DNA from: Rostrohypoxylon terebratum
Taxonomy: Eukaryota > Ascomycota > Sordariomycetes > Xylariales > Hypoxylaceae
Direction: 5' to 3'
NCBI GenBank assembly: GCA_022497145.1
Contig: MU385857.1
Span: forward strand, 868,001-932,000
Length of the DNA: 64,000 bases
In this document: positions 53,119-64,000 of the stretch, one piece after another
Layout of the letters: the number at the start of each line of letters is the position of its first letter
Numbering within the stretch: position 1 is the first letter of the stretch
Position numbers and translations under genes: made by a program
Notes under the pieces: model-generated
Database searches by the model: none
Told to the model about the DNA's origin: nothing
What the model saw: only the letters and a program-made list of their open reading frames with translations

Positions 53119-54852
53119 TTACAAGCTGATGCCGAGGACGGAAGCGCAACCGAAGTAGCGTTCGCACTTGCAGGCGGTGTTACCATCCTTCCACTGGTCA
53201 GAGGTTAAGCTGAAAAGGACAGCCCTGTCACCGCACTCCTCGACAATGCTCTTGATAGCCTGCTCTTGCTGGGAAACACCGGGAACGGCAAGACCCATGG
53301 CCTCACCCTGAGAGGGCCAACCAGTCTCAAGGATGATACCGGGGATGTTCTGGCAGATCTTGTCAACGATGTCAAGCTGACCCTTGACGAACTGGCCAGC
53401 CTGGGAAGCATCGGTTTGGGTGTTGAAGAAAGCGTGGGCGTTAGCACCGACAACGTCAACGACACCGCAAACAGCAGAAGAGAAGTCACTCTGTTGCCAG
53501 ATGTTGACAGTCTCGGCAGTGGTGTACTTTCCGGTGTAGCCGCTGAACTCGCCCTTGCATTTGGTGATGAGGGAGGCAAGCTCAGAAGGCTGGCAGTAAC
53601 CGTGGAAGACGGCCTCGTTACCGACAGAGATAAGCTCAACAAGATCCCACTGGGCCCAGCTCTTGATGGCGCTAATCTGCTCAGTGACGCTAGGGTTGCT
53701 GGCGTCACAGCCAGGGGAGTCGATGAAGATACCGAGGATCATCTTAAGACCGTGCTTAGCACAAGCACCACCGACGTTGACCAGGGTGTCACAGTCAGTA
53801 GAGTAAACACGGACGCTGGTGATGCCAGCGGCGGCAATGGCGGCAATGTCCTTCTCAACCTGGCTCTGGCTCTTGCATCCACCAGCTTCGCTGGTCTCGT
53901 AGGGGGTGTAAGAGATACCCCATGGCTTGCCAGCAGGTCCACCGAGAGTACCAGAAGGCGAGGGCTTGGCGGAAGAGTAAGATGGGACGACGGACGAAGC
54001 AGCGGGGACGGAAGAGACGACGGGGACGGGGATAGAGACCGCTACGGAAACAGCGGGGACGCTGCTAGGGACGGCGACGGGGGTGGTTGAGGCGCTGGGG
54101 GTGGGAATGTCGAAGGGGCAGTACACAACGGTGTTGGTCTCAGTGACGGTCGTGACAACCTCAGGCTGAGTGTAGGTACCAGGAGTGTAGCTGGTGACGG
54201 AGGGAACCGTAACAGTAGTGGGTTGGCTAACAGTAACGGTGTGGGGGGCGATGGTGTAGGTACCAGCGGACGGGCAGACGTAGGTCGTGGTCTCGATGAC
54301 GCTGGTGGTAACGCTTCCGGTCGTGGAGACGGTAGCGTACGGGCAGGTGACGGTAGTCTCTGTGGTGACAACAGTCGTGACACCACCGAGCGTGTGGGTA
54401 CCAACAGGCACGGAGGTGCTCGAGGGAACGCAAACGGTCGTGGACTCAGTCAGAGTGACGGTCGTGGCGGGGAAAGTGTAAACACCAGTGGTAGAACAGG
54501 TCTGGGGAATTGGCGTAGGCACCACAACCGCGGTGGACGTAGCGGTAACCGGCGCGGGAGGAGCGGCGGAAGTAGTCTTCGGGACCGGAGGGAAAGAGAC
54601 TAGATTTAGATTATATGGTTAGATTACAACAATTCTATGTGGTTGCTTAATGACTCGTCACATACGAGTAGCTTCACCGTAATAGGTGCTGTAGATCGTG
54701 GTGCATCCACAGGTGCTGTTGTCGGCGGTGGCATAATCCCTCTTCAAAGCACGAGCCTGATCGTGAGCGTGGGCGTGTCTGTGATGGACGCTACCGGCGG
54801 CGGCACCACCGGCCAGGGCCGCAACAGCTGCGGCGGCAAAAGTGGCCTTCAT
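53119..54852 (-). CDS. Secreted GH17 cell-wall beta-1,3-glucanase with Thr-rich N-terminal modules
   Basis: Two exons (54852-54666 and 54599-53119) give 555 residues. A signal peptide (MKATFAAAAVAALAGGAAAG), a His-rich stretch and a Lys-Arg Kex2-like site (ALKR) are followed by a Thr/Val/Pro-rich region. That region holds two similar modules of about 55 residues (97-150 and 171-225), each bounded by Cys and ending TCPY/YCPF. A Ser/Val/Pro linker leads to the GH17 domain at about 285-550. The catalytic acid is Glu391 in VGNEAV and the nucleophile Glu487 in IILETGWPSQGE. It resembles the Scw4/Scw10/Mp65 group of cell-wall glucanases/transglycosylases that remodel beta-1,3-glucan. There is no GPI signal; the C-terminus is Cys-rich (CKCERYFGCASVLG). 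Codon use is strongly biased, as in highly expressed genes. Confidence 0.92.
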
Positions 54853-57800
54853 TATGTCCTTCTCTTGAATCTTCTTTTTAGACTTTAATTAACCGTAACC
54901 GGCGCGCTGATTCAATAATGTAGAGCTGTTTGTTGATTTTCGTAAGATCGTAATAACGAGTGCCCGCTGAAAGAGTGAAGCGGTGGGTTGGATACGAAAG
55001 GACGAAAGCTGGAAGATGCTTTCACGTCACGGCATCGACATTAATATGATCGTTTCGTAAGGAGGGAAGGGAAAAAAAGGAAGGAGGGTATCATAGCAAC
55101 GGTAGATCTTGTAGTTTTATTAGGGGCGCCATGGCTTCATGGGTCCGTCGAGTGCCAATCTTACTTCTTGTTGTTTTTGGCAATGGAGCAAATGGGGAGC
55201 CAGCACTGACAGCATCTGGCTCCGCTTATCTTGGGCCTTCTTGGGTCCCTTGCTCTCCATTTCTCCATTTCCCTCTGCATCTTCTGCAAATGGTTCCTGG
55301 CGAAGTATGGGTCCTCGCCAGGGTAGTCAGAGGAGTGGTCAGGGGTGATTGTTCGAGCGCGCCCAGCAATTGCCCAGCTCTGCTTGGCCGGATTTTTGCA
55401 CAGACAGCGTTAGGCTTATTACTGATCTGCTGGAACCGGCACACATGCAGTCCTTCAGGACCCAGTCTGCCAGCCATGGATAAATTTACGGACTAAGCCC
55501 GCTACGGTGTCTCGCCGGTTTTCAATCCACATCAAAACTCTACATAGTACCTAGGTAAGTATTGAATCGAAAGAAGTAAATATTTGAATTCAGTATTGGG
55601 TAGAAGATGAACATTGCATGAATATGGCTGGTTTAGGCGTCGCCGTAATACTACGACGTACTATTAGGTACCGGACTCCCGATCGTAGCCCTGGAGGACA
55701 TGTTCGAGAAAACGGTGAATAAGGGGCGTTGGAAAGAAAAAGATGGAAAAGATGGAAAAGGTGGAAACGGAAGAAAATGTGTAATACTACTAAGCTTGTC
55801 CCGATTGGGAGGACTTTTCATAAGGTGTTTGTTGGATTGGCCAATCAACAGCGGCCTCGGCCAGTAATTTCGACCTTTCTTGGAAGGCGATCCTCTTTTT
55901 CTTGTGGGTATATGCGGTCTTTCCTAGTCTTTCCCTTTATCGCTCAGGGAAATTGCCCGACAGCCAAGCGAAATTAAACATCGGCCCTGACTAAACCTAT
56001 TCGCTCTAGAGATGTCAAGGGTAGCAAGGACTAAATGCAATACGAAGTACCCTCGTACCCTCGTACCTTACCAACTTCCAAGCGCGTCAACTATCAAGAT
56101 AGTAACTGGAAAGCGCAGCTCCTTTTTCTGTCTCTCGGAAGTTGGCCAGTCCTTGATTGGTTCATCCTATCCCCTTTTTTTTTCAATTACCATAGGTCCA
56201 CAGTACGCTTTTCATAACCCACGTCATTTTAATCCGAAGGAATATAATTATCGTCGCCTTCCAGGGTTGCTTAGCTCTATTCAGCGACGGCAATTCCCAC
56301 ATGTATTGTACCTACGCCACCTAAAACTGGCCTAACACCATACAATGGTTGATGGACAGAGTGATCCGTGGCTACCGTGGGCGGGGCGATCTTAGATACA
56401 GAGATGCCATCAACTCTTCGCTCGTTGATCCTTTGATCAATCATCGACGATCGTCCATCTTGCTCGGCTCCATACTCCATACTCTGCAACTGTGCCTTAC
56501 AGCGCCCCTAAGCCGCACGGAATAGAATTATAAACTTCACGGGTCCTTTCCGTCTCGGTTGATGACCGACTCATCTGGAAGTTGGGAATTGGCGAGTTGA
56601 GCTGGGTTGCGATCCTTTTCCATATTACATTATTACATTATTACCTACACTGCACACCGGCACCTGAATAGTTAATGCTACGTAAGATGTTACCAGAATA
56701 CTTACTATAATTTATTAGGTAACCACGCTCAGCACGCTTAAGCTTTAGGTCCTGGAAGACCCCTTAATACGTCGTACGGCTGGGCGGTGCTAAAGTGTGT
56801 GGTTAAGTTGTGGACCTGAACAAAATGAACGACTTGACCATATTAGGTCCTCATCGCTTTGAAACTCAGGGTCTAGCCTGCTGTTATTAGTACCTCTAGG
56901 ACCTAGGTAGTTAGGTAGGGTAAGACGTCAAATAGTAATATGAATTCTCCCTAAGGTTAGCCTTTATGCGATACTATGTGGTACTTATCAATAGTATAAA
57001 AATCTACACACCTACATACACGCCATAGCAATCATGGGGAAAAGGAAACTAATTGGGTCTCTGATGGTTCACGTGGATACCTACCTTCAGGGCTCTTCAT
57101 CGTTCCTGAATTACCCTTGTACAATAGGTACGCAGAGAATCCTTAGCTAGACCGCTCTCAGCCTTGTTTCCCTCGAACTTACTGTGATATTACCTGGCAG
57201 CCACAAATTGGGCAATAATCTTCACCGATCATTGATCATCTGTCCACCGAGAGCCGAGATCAATGCAAATCCTCCACATCTCCAGTATTCAAGCTTTTAA
57301 TAACGTGTTAATTCAGGAATTTCGAATGCCAGTCTCTTTGCTCCATGTTAACCACGTACCACTAAACGACTTGAGTTTGCTCTTTTTTTTATCGCTCGCC
57401 TAGAGGCTCTAGAATTCCTGCTGTAGTTCTTGGATTCAAGCCCACTTTAGTCCTTTCATATCACCAATACGAGATGAGCGGCTACTGGTTCATGCAAACT
57501 ACAGTATTTTGATGACTCAAGTATGCGGTGAGTATAATCTCATTATTCTCAGCTTTAATGTATGGAAGAACGACACGAAGACAGCTCTAGGCCAACTTCA
57601 GTACATCCTCAGTCTCATATGTCTACATGAAAGTAATACAGACACATTTAGTCGTCTCTCTGATCAAGCAAGTTTTTTCTAGGTAATTATTATAAAATAT
57701 AGTATAACGTCTCCCGTGACGTCTACTTAATTGAAGCCAGTCCCATTCGCCGTGATTTCCGCTGGTTTTAAAATGAAAGAATTAGGTACCAAAAACGCAG

Positions 57801-57905
57801 GGTAAAGATATTCAAGAGAGTGTAAAGAGCCTCCTCAGCCAAATCTCCTTTGGACGCACCACGAATGCGTGGTTGGACGATTGCCAATATATATCGTCGA
57901 TTTCG
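54853..57905. other. 3-kb gene-poor region upstream of the GH17 gene
   Basis: Holds the GH17 promoter (CT/AG-rich next to 54853) and otherwise nothing convincing. An open frame at 55131-55496 starts with a hydrophobic stretch but lacks family features and is treated as chance. Short repeats: GGAAAAGAT-type units at 55739-55765, an ATTACATT unit in three copies near 56623-56645, TACCTAGGTA at 55548-55557, and GGACCTAGGT near 56899. The 56640-57900 part is AT-rich without ORFs and without recognisable transposon ends. Confidence 0.5.
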
Positions 57906-58492
57906 CTATAGTTGTATCAAGGCTGTAAGCGCTACAGACACAACAAACAGTCCGATCTGAATTGTATGTTAGTCGCAGGGTAAAAATTTCCCGAATGACG
58001 AGAACTTACCGAAACACCGGCCATAGTAGCATCTCCCGCCACGGGTGCCGGACCGGAGCCAGTACCGTTTGACGCTACTCCGCCGGTACCAACGGGTACC
58101 ACGCCGGCCGTCGTTCCGGTTCCGGTCTCGGAGGCCATAGACGACATATCAGACCCCATGCCAGCGCCAGACATGCCAGTAGCCATACTGCTAGCCATGC
58201 TACTAGTCACAGACGACTCCGTCCAGGTTGATGTCACGACGGTCGCAGATTGACTAGATGGCCCTGATGAAGTTACAGACACTGATACGGAGGTTGTGAC
58301 ACTGGTATCTGTGACGGTCGTCATCATCATGGAGGAATCAGACATGTCGGTAGGAGAATCGGTCGAATCCGAGGTAGCACTGGCATCGCTGGGAGAGATG
58401 TCCGTCAAACTTGTGGCGATGTCATCGGGAGAAGATGTCTGCGCGATGGCGCTGCTGAACAAGGCCAACAGTGCTAGATGTTTAATAGCCAT
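57906..58492 (-). CDS. Small GPI-anchored Ser/Thr-rich cell-surface protein
   Basis: Two exons (58492-58010 and 57956-57906) give 177 residues. An N-terminal signal peptide (MAIKHLALLALFSSAIA) precedes a low-complexity Ser/Thr/Met body with SVTTSVSVSVTSSG and MSGAGMGSDMSSMASETG stretches suited to O-mannosylation. A Gly/Asn/Pro spacer follows (GGVASNGTGSGPAP, likely omega-site zone). The second exon supplies a hydrophobic C-terminus (IGLFVVSVALTALIQL) expected for a GPI signal. Without the intron the frame ends in a hydrophilic tail, so the splice (GTAAGT...TTCAG) is well supported. The first in-frame ATG is at 58513, but 58492 fits the signal peptide better. Function unknown; such proteins are wall-associated. 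Confidence 0.78.
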
Positions 58493-59315
58493 TATGAGTA
58501 CGTACTTCAACAACGCAGATTAATGTAGGTGTCATTCGCATCGGTTATTGAGCAAGATGAGATAGACGTATCCTCATCCCTTACGAAGGGCGGGAGGCCG
58601 ACTAGAAAAACACAGCAGTTGAACAAAGACAAAGGCGAGGGCCTTTGAGACTATGACATAATCCATAACTACCTATACCGAAGGCGAAGTTTCGATACTC
58701 TTCCCACGTTGCATTTTGGCCACTAGAGGATGTATTTGAAAGCAGAGAACTTTCGTCTAGCGCTTGGTCCTTGTAAGATGTTTGAAAGCGGAGGCTAAGA
58801 CTTAACCTGAGTCTTAAGACTTGGATAGCTAACGAATCCGTACCTGACAAATCGCGATCTCGAAGTAGCTACTCAGAAATTGGATCATAAATAACATCCT
58901 GTTCATAGTACTGAAAGATTTATCATTCATAAACTCAAAAGTTTTGAAATTTTTCGAAAGATCCTAGCGTGTGCGCATCATTTGTCACGTTGTAGATAGA
59001 AAGAGAGTAAAATTGAATTCAAAGTTAGGTATCTAAAAGTTTTAAAGATGGGCTTAATTGCGGGCCGTTGGCAGTTGTTAGATAGCAGGTGCAGATGGCA
59101 ACACCCATTACCCATTACCCAAACCCATACTTCGTAATATGGTCGGGTAAGGACTTGGGTCCCACAACCTATGAAAAGTTGTAACTTCAAATTTTTTTTG
59201 CCACAATATTGAAGCAACTAGGACAATTAAGACAACTAAAGTCCTTAAAGTTTTATACACTGAATTGTTTTTCATCTTTGAGTGCAATCGAATCACATCT
59301 CATAACATAAAAAAC
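58493..59315. promoter_or_regulatory. Shared divergent promoter region of the GPI-protein gene and CYT-4/DSS1
   Basis: About 820 bp between start codons. AT-rich in 58870-59060. A tandem CCCATTA unit lies near 59104-59121. No gene recognised. Confidence 0.45.
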
Positions 59316-62300
59316 ATGCTGCGGACGTCGTCAAGGGCGTACGTGTGCTGGAGATGCGCCTCTCAGAGCCCTGCATCGTATTCAGTGAAATCGGAAGCGA
59401 GGCTGCTGCCAAGAGTTCAACGACTGATATGGAGAAGAGTATGTCACTAACATCTTATGATAGTATCTTATGAATCTCATGTTTCTAACGTATATCTCTA
59501 GAACTTGGCCACTGCCACTGGACGAGGAACACAAAAACTTCCTATCCGAGATCGTCTACGCATATGGGAGCAAGAGAACCCAAATGATTCGCAAACAATC
59601 TTGTCTGACTTCGCAGGAATCGGCGAGTTAGCCAACAACATTACTCGGCCGCAGAATGTATCCATGGCCAGTTTTGATTCTTCCTCGCCTCTATTCGATG
59701 GAGATGAATTGGGAGACTTGCGCGCCGAAGACGCCAATTTGAAGCCTGGCGACATGGTCGAGTTAAGGTATGTTGACCTGCTCTCATGAAACAAAATCTA
59801 ACTAGAATCTAATACGAGTTCCGTAGTTCTGAAAGTTCGAGACGGCCAATGATGGCAATATATCTGGGCCGTTTCCACGGATATGAGCACTACTACACAA
59901 GTAGTGGTAAATGGTTTTCTGGCATGGGCGTCAAGACGCTTTTCGTTGTGAACAACTTTGTTGAGCCATCAGAACTCCAGCCCGTCATTGATGAACTACC
60001 ATCAGGTGAAACCTCGCTGGAGACTCTAAACATTCTGCAGGATCTAGATCACAGCCCCTCGAGAGAGACGGGGGCTGAGTTGCTGCGAAAGATGTTAAAT
60101 TTTTCTCATGAAGCTGAGGCCGTATACCAAGAGCACGCCGGCACTTTGGACGCATCTAGTTCCTTCATCGGCGATCCAGTCAAACATCGATATCTCACCT
60201 TACACGAAATCGCCCAATTACTTCTTCCCAAAAATCGTTTCAAGAATGGAAAATTTCCACCCGAGGCTCTATACGCTGTACACAGAGCCTTAATGCAAGA
60301 CGAGGTTTTCTTCCGTCCGCTTAAACAGACTGGTCATAGGAGGTCCTACCTTTTCGAAATAAGCCCACTATCAGAAGTTCGCGTCGTACAAAGGGTAGAG
60401 TCCATGATACGAGAATATATCGATAGGATCGCCCAGCCGCCAAACAACAAAGCCGCAGATTCTCCAGTACTCGGTTTCATTGAGCGTGCCCGCGAGCTAA
60501 TCGATCAAAGCCGGAGGAATCGCGAGTGGTCGGGAACTGGCATTCTTGGGCCGTCATCAGCAACGAATTCCTCGTTGGCACCAGTCAAACACAAGTGGTC
60601 CGTCGAGACAGATGTAGAGCTGTTACAGTTCATGGAATTATGGGCCAGCTACCAAAAATTTCCCAGCTATTCGCGGTTGCAGTGTTATGGCTCTGCTATC
60701 TTAAGAGCTCTCGATAGATACCAGGAGGCCGAGACCCTGTCTGCATCAACCGGTTGGACCTTTTTGCAAGAAATCGGATGGATACCGTCTTGGGAAATTC
60801 CCGCTCGATACAATATACGCTTTCCGGGCGTTGAGATTCAGCGCGGGGGAGGCTATATTCGACCGTCCCTTGGTGACACAGACCGTCACATAAAGGGTGA
60901 TTCATTGTCTCCTATGAGAAAGACATGGGAAGGCCTTACTGCTTACTGCATCGACTCTGAGACTACAACGGATATCGATGATGCCGTATCGCTCGAACGA
61001 ACTAGTGATCCCGACAGATTTTGGATTCATATCCACGTAGCAGACCCTGCTTCGTCAATCTTGGCTAAGACTCAAATCGCCAAGTTTGCCGAATTGATTC
61101 CGGAGACGATATACTTACCTGGACACTTTGAGCGCATGCTTCCGACCAACATCGGCTCAGAAAAGTTCTCCTTGGCACCAGACAGACCTTGCTTAACATT
61201 CAGCGCATTAGTAAGTAAGGATGGTGTTCTCAAGGACTATAAGATTACCCCAGGGATTTTAAAGGATGTCGTATACATGACTGGCGAGGACGTTGCTACG
61301 GCAATCGAAGAAATAAGAGAGGATCCTCTCGTTAGTGAAATGAAAATGAGCCTCGGTCCCATTCCAATGGCCAAGGCGCCCGCAAGACAGATGACTCGAC
61401 CTCAAGATCTGAATCCCAACCAAAAGGACGAGTTGGTTTTACTATCTGAATTAGGAAAGGCTATTCAAGCCATTAGGCTTCGTCAAGGAGCGACACCATT
61501 CTTCCAACCGCGGCCAGAAGCCCAAGCACATTTTGATCATATCCCAGAACGCAACCTAGACAACTTTTTGTCTTTAGTCAGCGACCCCTCCATCCAGATT
61601 GGATATTCCCAACGCACGGCGACAGATCTAGTCGAGAACGCAATGAAATTATGTGGTGAAATTGCAGCTCGATGGTGTTACCAACGCGGTATCCCGATCC
61701 CATACCGCACGCAACCTCACGCCGTCAAAAACATGGAAGAACTGCAGCAGTATGCGCGCGATGTCTACTACCCCATGTTGATGAAGGGTATCCGGCCGGA
61801 CGAGAGTCAATTTCGGCACCTGCGCGCTCTTATGGGCAGTGACGAGATCACCACGGTGCCCGGCCCCAACTTCACCCTCGGTGTCGACATGTACACCAAG
61901 GCCACGTCACCGCTACGTCGCTTCTCCGATCTCATCGTGCATTGGCAAATCGAGGCAGCGCTGCGAGAGGAACACCGCCGCGGTGCAAGCCTGGTGGGGA
62001 ACAAAGACCAGGACTTCCTGCCATTCGCCCGGGATCAGCTCGACCGCATGCTACCCATGATCCGCGTGCGCGAGAAGCAGGCTCGCGCATTGACGCGCGG
62101 AATCGGCGGCGACCAATGGATCCTGCAAGCGCTAGTGCGCGCGTGGCGTTTTGGCGAGGCTCCTCTTCCCGAGACTTTCCGCTTCACCGTTTACCATGTG
62201 ATGAACCGCCGCGCTGTCCAGGGCAGGCTGGACTGGTTTGAGCGACCCGCCATACTGCGACCTGAAGAATTGAACGGCGTTGTCAGAATGGCTGACATAC

Positions 62301-62527
62301 GCATTGGCGACATATACGAGGTCAAGCTGCGCGACGTCAACGTCCACGCCAACCGCATCCTGGTGGAAGCCATCAAGATTATCGAGAAAGCAGAGCCTGA
62401 AGCTCCACGAGGTCTAGAGGCTTCGTCTACACCTGCCTCTTCTTCCGAGACAGTGTCAGGGAGAGAGGCCGAAACAGAGCTAGATTTGGAGATAGATGGG
62501 TTGACGCAAGCTTCTCCCACGCCGTGA
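59316..62527 (+). CDS. Mitochondrial 3'-5' exoribonuclease of the RNase II family (CYT-4/Dss1-like)
   Basis: RNB-family nuclease; Neurospora CYT-4 and yeast Dss1 process and degrade mitochondrial RNA, Dss1 with the helicase Suv3. Exons 59316-59438, 59502-59767 and 59827-62527 give 1029 residues. The N-terminus (MLRTSSRAYVCWRCASQS) is Arg/Ser-rich with a CWRC motif common in mitochondrial proteins of filamentous fungi and looks like a presequence. The RNB catalytic domain starts about residue 500 with AYCIDSETTTDIDDAVSLE, whose clustered Asp residues bind the metals. It continues through IHVADPASSI and EKFSLAPDRPCLTFSALV to TKATSPLRRFSDLIVHWQ. A C-terminal S1-like part precedes an acidic low-complexity tail. 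Length and targeting favour CYT-4/Dss1 over cytosolic Dis3 or Ssd1. Confidence 0.92.
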
Positions 62528-64000
62528 TGATGCAGGAGGCAAGATGCAAAGTCTGCGCTATGATGCTTGGTGAGAGGTGAGATGTAGAGAAAAAAAACTC
62601 GATAGATCTCAGATCCCACCGTACAACCAACCGCCTGTACCACCAAAATAGTAGATAGTCTCACTACCCAACTAGCCAACTACCTACCTACCTACTAGGG
62701 TAAGTAGGGAGGTTGATTTCGATGTACAACTCAAGTATAAACAGTATAGTAAGCGCAAAATCCCTCAAATCTGCCACTTTTGAAACATAAAATCTCAGCA
62801 TTTGCCAATTATGACATATTACAAAATGTCACCCTCGCAAAACATGCCCTTCCCAGATTTGACCTGGTTCCACAGCCTAAAACCCCGTGGGGGTTAGGGC
62901 GGAAAAGGGAGAGGCTGAAAATCCAGACCATGGTTTCCAAGGAACCTTGCAGATAGAAGCCTGCGACTACGGCTCCTAATTCCGCATGTACCTATACAAA
63001 CGACGTCAAGATCGAGAGGAGCTCTAAAATTAAAGTTGATGATCTACGGGGCCTTTATTCTCGAGTCTATGACGAAATTCCTTATCTTCTGCAAGTGGCA
63101 GGCGTAGCAGCTATCGCCTCTATCACCTCTATCACTTACTAGCACGTCAAGTTAGATAACACCATTACGGGTGAAATTTGCAAGAGCTTTGTTTGCATTG
63201 TGTCGTGATCGTAAAACTTGGAAGGCCGCCTATCTGCCTTACTACGTGTGCTGCTTAGGGCAAAATCCACCAGGAGCCCTACCAGGCTCTGTAACAAATC
63301 GAGGCGCACCCCAGAGTCAAGGACAGCCGAGTTGACTGTATTATGTCGTATACCCGAATTTGTCCTAATAGGACGTGTATGACAATACCACACCACCAAT
63401 AGTAGTAACGTTGTGCCAAATTGACTGCACTTCCCTCAAGAATTATGATGCCTAGGTCGACGGTGGCCCTCTTAGGTGCCCTTCCAACGCGTGTCAAAAG
63501 ACTATATTGCTTTTCCCCTCTATGCATCGACCTTCCTGTCCTTTGGCCTGCCCATTGTTTAGTTTCCTTTGGTAATCAGCCCGTGTAACGCCCCGTAAAG
63601 TCACCGGTAAAGAATATCACTCCCGTATGTGCCGTGATATCGTTCAGTGTTATAATCTTCCATGCTCCAACCCCGTAGACCTTGGTCCCTTGTATGAAAG
63701 TAATTTGCTCGAAAATAAAGCTATTATTAGTGCGAGTATTCGCAATTCTGATAGATGCCGGATGCTATGCAGTATAAGTGAAGTGAAGTTCGTATGGATT
63801 TTCCCAGGTCGACCACCCAGCTCAGGAGCAGGCATCCTTGTTGGCTTGCTACTGTGCTAGATTCGTCGATATGTTTTTTTGGGCGATAAAATGATATCAA
63901 GTTCGTAAATGTTTATCTCCTCCAGCCAACATTCCATATGACATGAGCGATATCACGAGCGGTATTGACTGTATCTATTACTCTGCCGATGATACCATCA
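62528..64000. other. Right-end intergenic region
   Basis: No gene recognised up to the window end. Short tandem ACCTA units occur at 62680-62697 and ATCACCTCT units near 63113-63136. The ORFs at 63139-63860 have no family features. An exon of a gene lying beyond 64000 cannot be excluded. Confidence 0.45.

Noticed and set aside
55131..55496. 121-residue ORF with a hydrophobic start resembling a secreted protein
   Set aside because: No conserved motif, poor codon pattern, overlapping equally long frames on both strands, and it sits in the GH17 promoter region; treated as chance.
1..64000. tRNA/rRNA genes, CRISPR arrays, transposons, secondary-metabolite cluster
   Set aside because: No B-box-like GGTTCGAxxCC with a matching A box, no regularly spaced repeats, no transposase or reverse transcriptase motifs, and no PKS/NRPS/terpene enzymes were seen by eye; a tRNAscan or repeat-masking run would be decisive.

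Overview
The window is a stretch of a filamentous ascomycete (Pezizomycotina) nuclear genome, most likely a sordariomycete. The evidence is the short GT-AG introns (about 50-90 nt) with CTAAC/CTGAC-like branch sites, the compact monocistronic genes on both strands, and the gene set (a Neurospora CYT-4-type mitochondrial RNase, arginine-specific mitochondrial CPSase, DUF3405, DUF5519 and Dsc4 proteins). No bacterial, viral or transposon genes, tRNAs, rRNAs or CRISPR arrays were recognised. Coordinates of spliced genes are outer CDS limits; exon limits are in the evidence and were derived by hand from reading frames.

Layout, 0-13.7 kb: a two-domain ubiquitin-conjugating enzyme with eight exons; an unrecognised nuclear-looking protein (minus); an unrecognised Ser/Pro-rich protein whose frame is broken by one amber codon; a polytopic membrane protein with an alpha/beta-hydrolase domain; replication factor C subunit Rfc2; and a long coiled-coil protein (minus). 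14-29 kb: the intronless splicing helicase Brr2, a PWWP-domain chromatin protein, and Npl4. 29-43 kb: carbamoyl-phosphate synthase large chain (minus), an auxin-efflux-carrier-family transporter, a Dsc4-like Golgi/ER ubiquitin-ligase subunit, Rcl1 (minus), Sec66, a Cus2/TatSF1 splicing factor, and a DUF5519 membrane protein (minus). 45-48 kb: a large DUF3405 type II membrane protein.

48.6-52.6 kb is different. A decayed C2H2-type accessory protein (minus) lies head-to-head with a frameshifted DUF7580-like gene (plus), followed by a small ORF of a fungal family carrying a VYMITGLKI motif. This is the only clearly accessory segment. It looks like the remains of a dispensable, fast-evolving locus, possibly of the fungal nonself-recognition type (inference). 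53-63 kb returns to conserved genes: a GH17 cell-wall glucanase with duplicated Thr-rich modules (minus), a small GPI-anchored Ser/Thr-rich protein (minus), and the mitochondrial exoribonuclease CYT-4/Dss1.

Functional themes: pre-mRNA splicing (Brr2, Cus2), ubiquitin/ERAD (E2, Npl4, Dsc4), rRNA/RNA processing (Rcl1, CYT-4), secretion and cell wall (Sec66, GH17, GPI protein, DUF3405). They are scattered housekeeping genes, not an operon or biosynthetic cluster. Several pairs are divergent with short shared promoters (coiled-coil/Brr2, CPSase/transporter, Rcl1/Sec66, GPI protein/CYT-4). The points most worth checking are the in-frame amber codon at 6477, the odd splice acceptor inside a conserved CPSase motif near 31025, the relic locus at 48.6-52.6 kb, and a large trinucleotide-repeat inverted structure at 28.8-29.1 kb.
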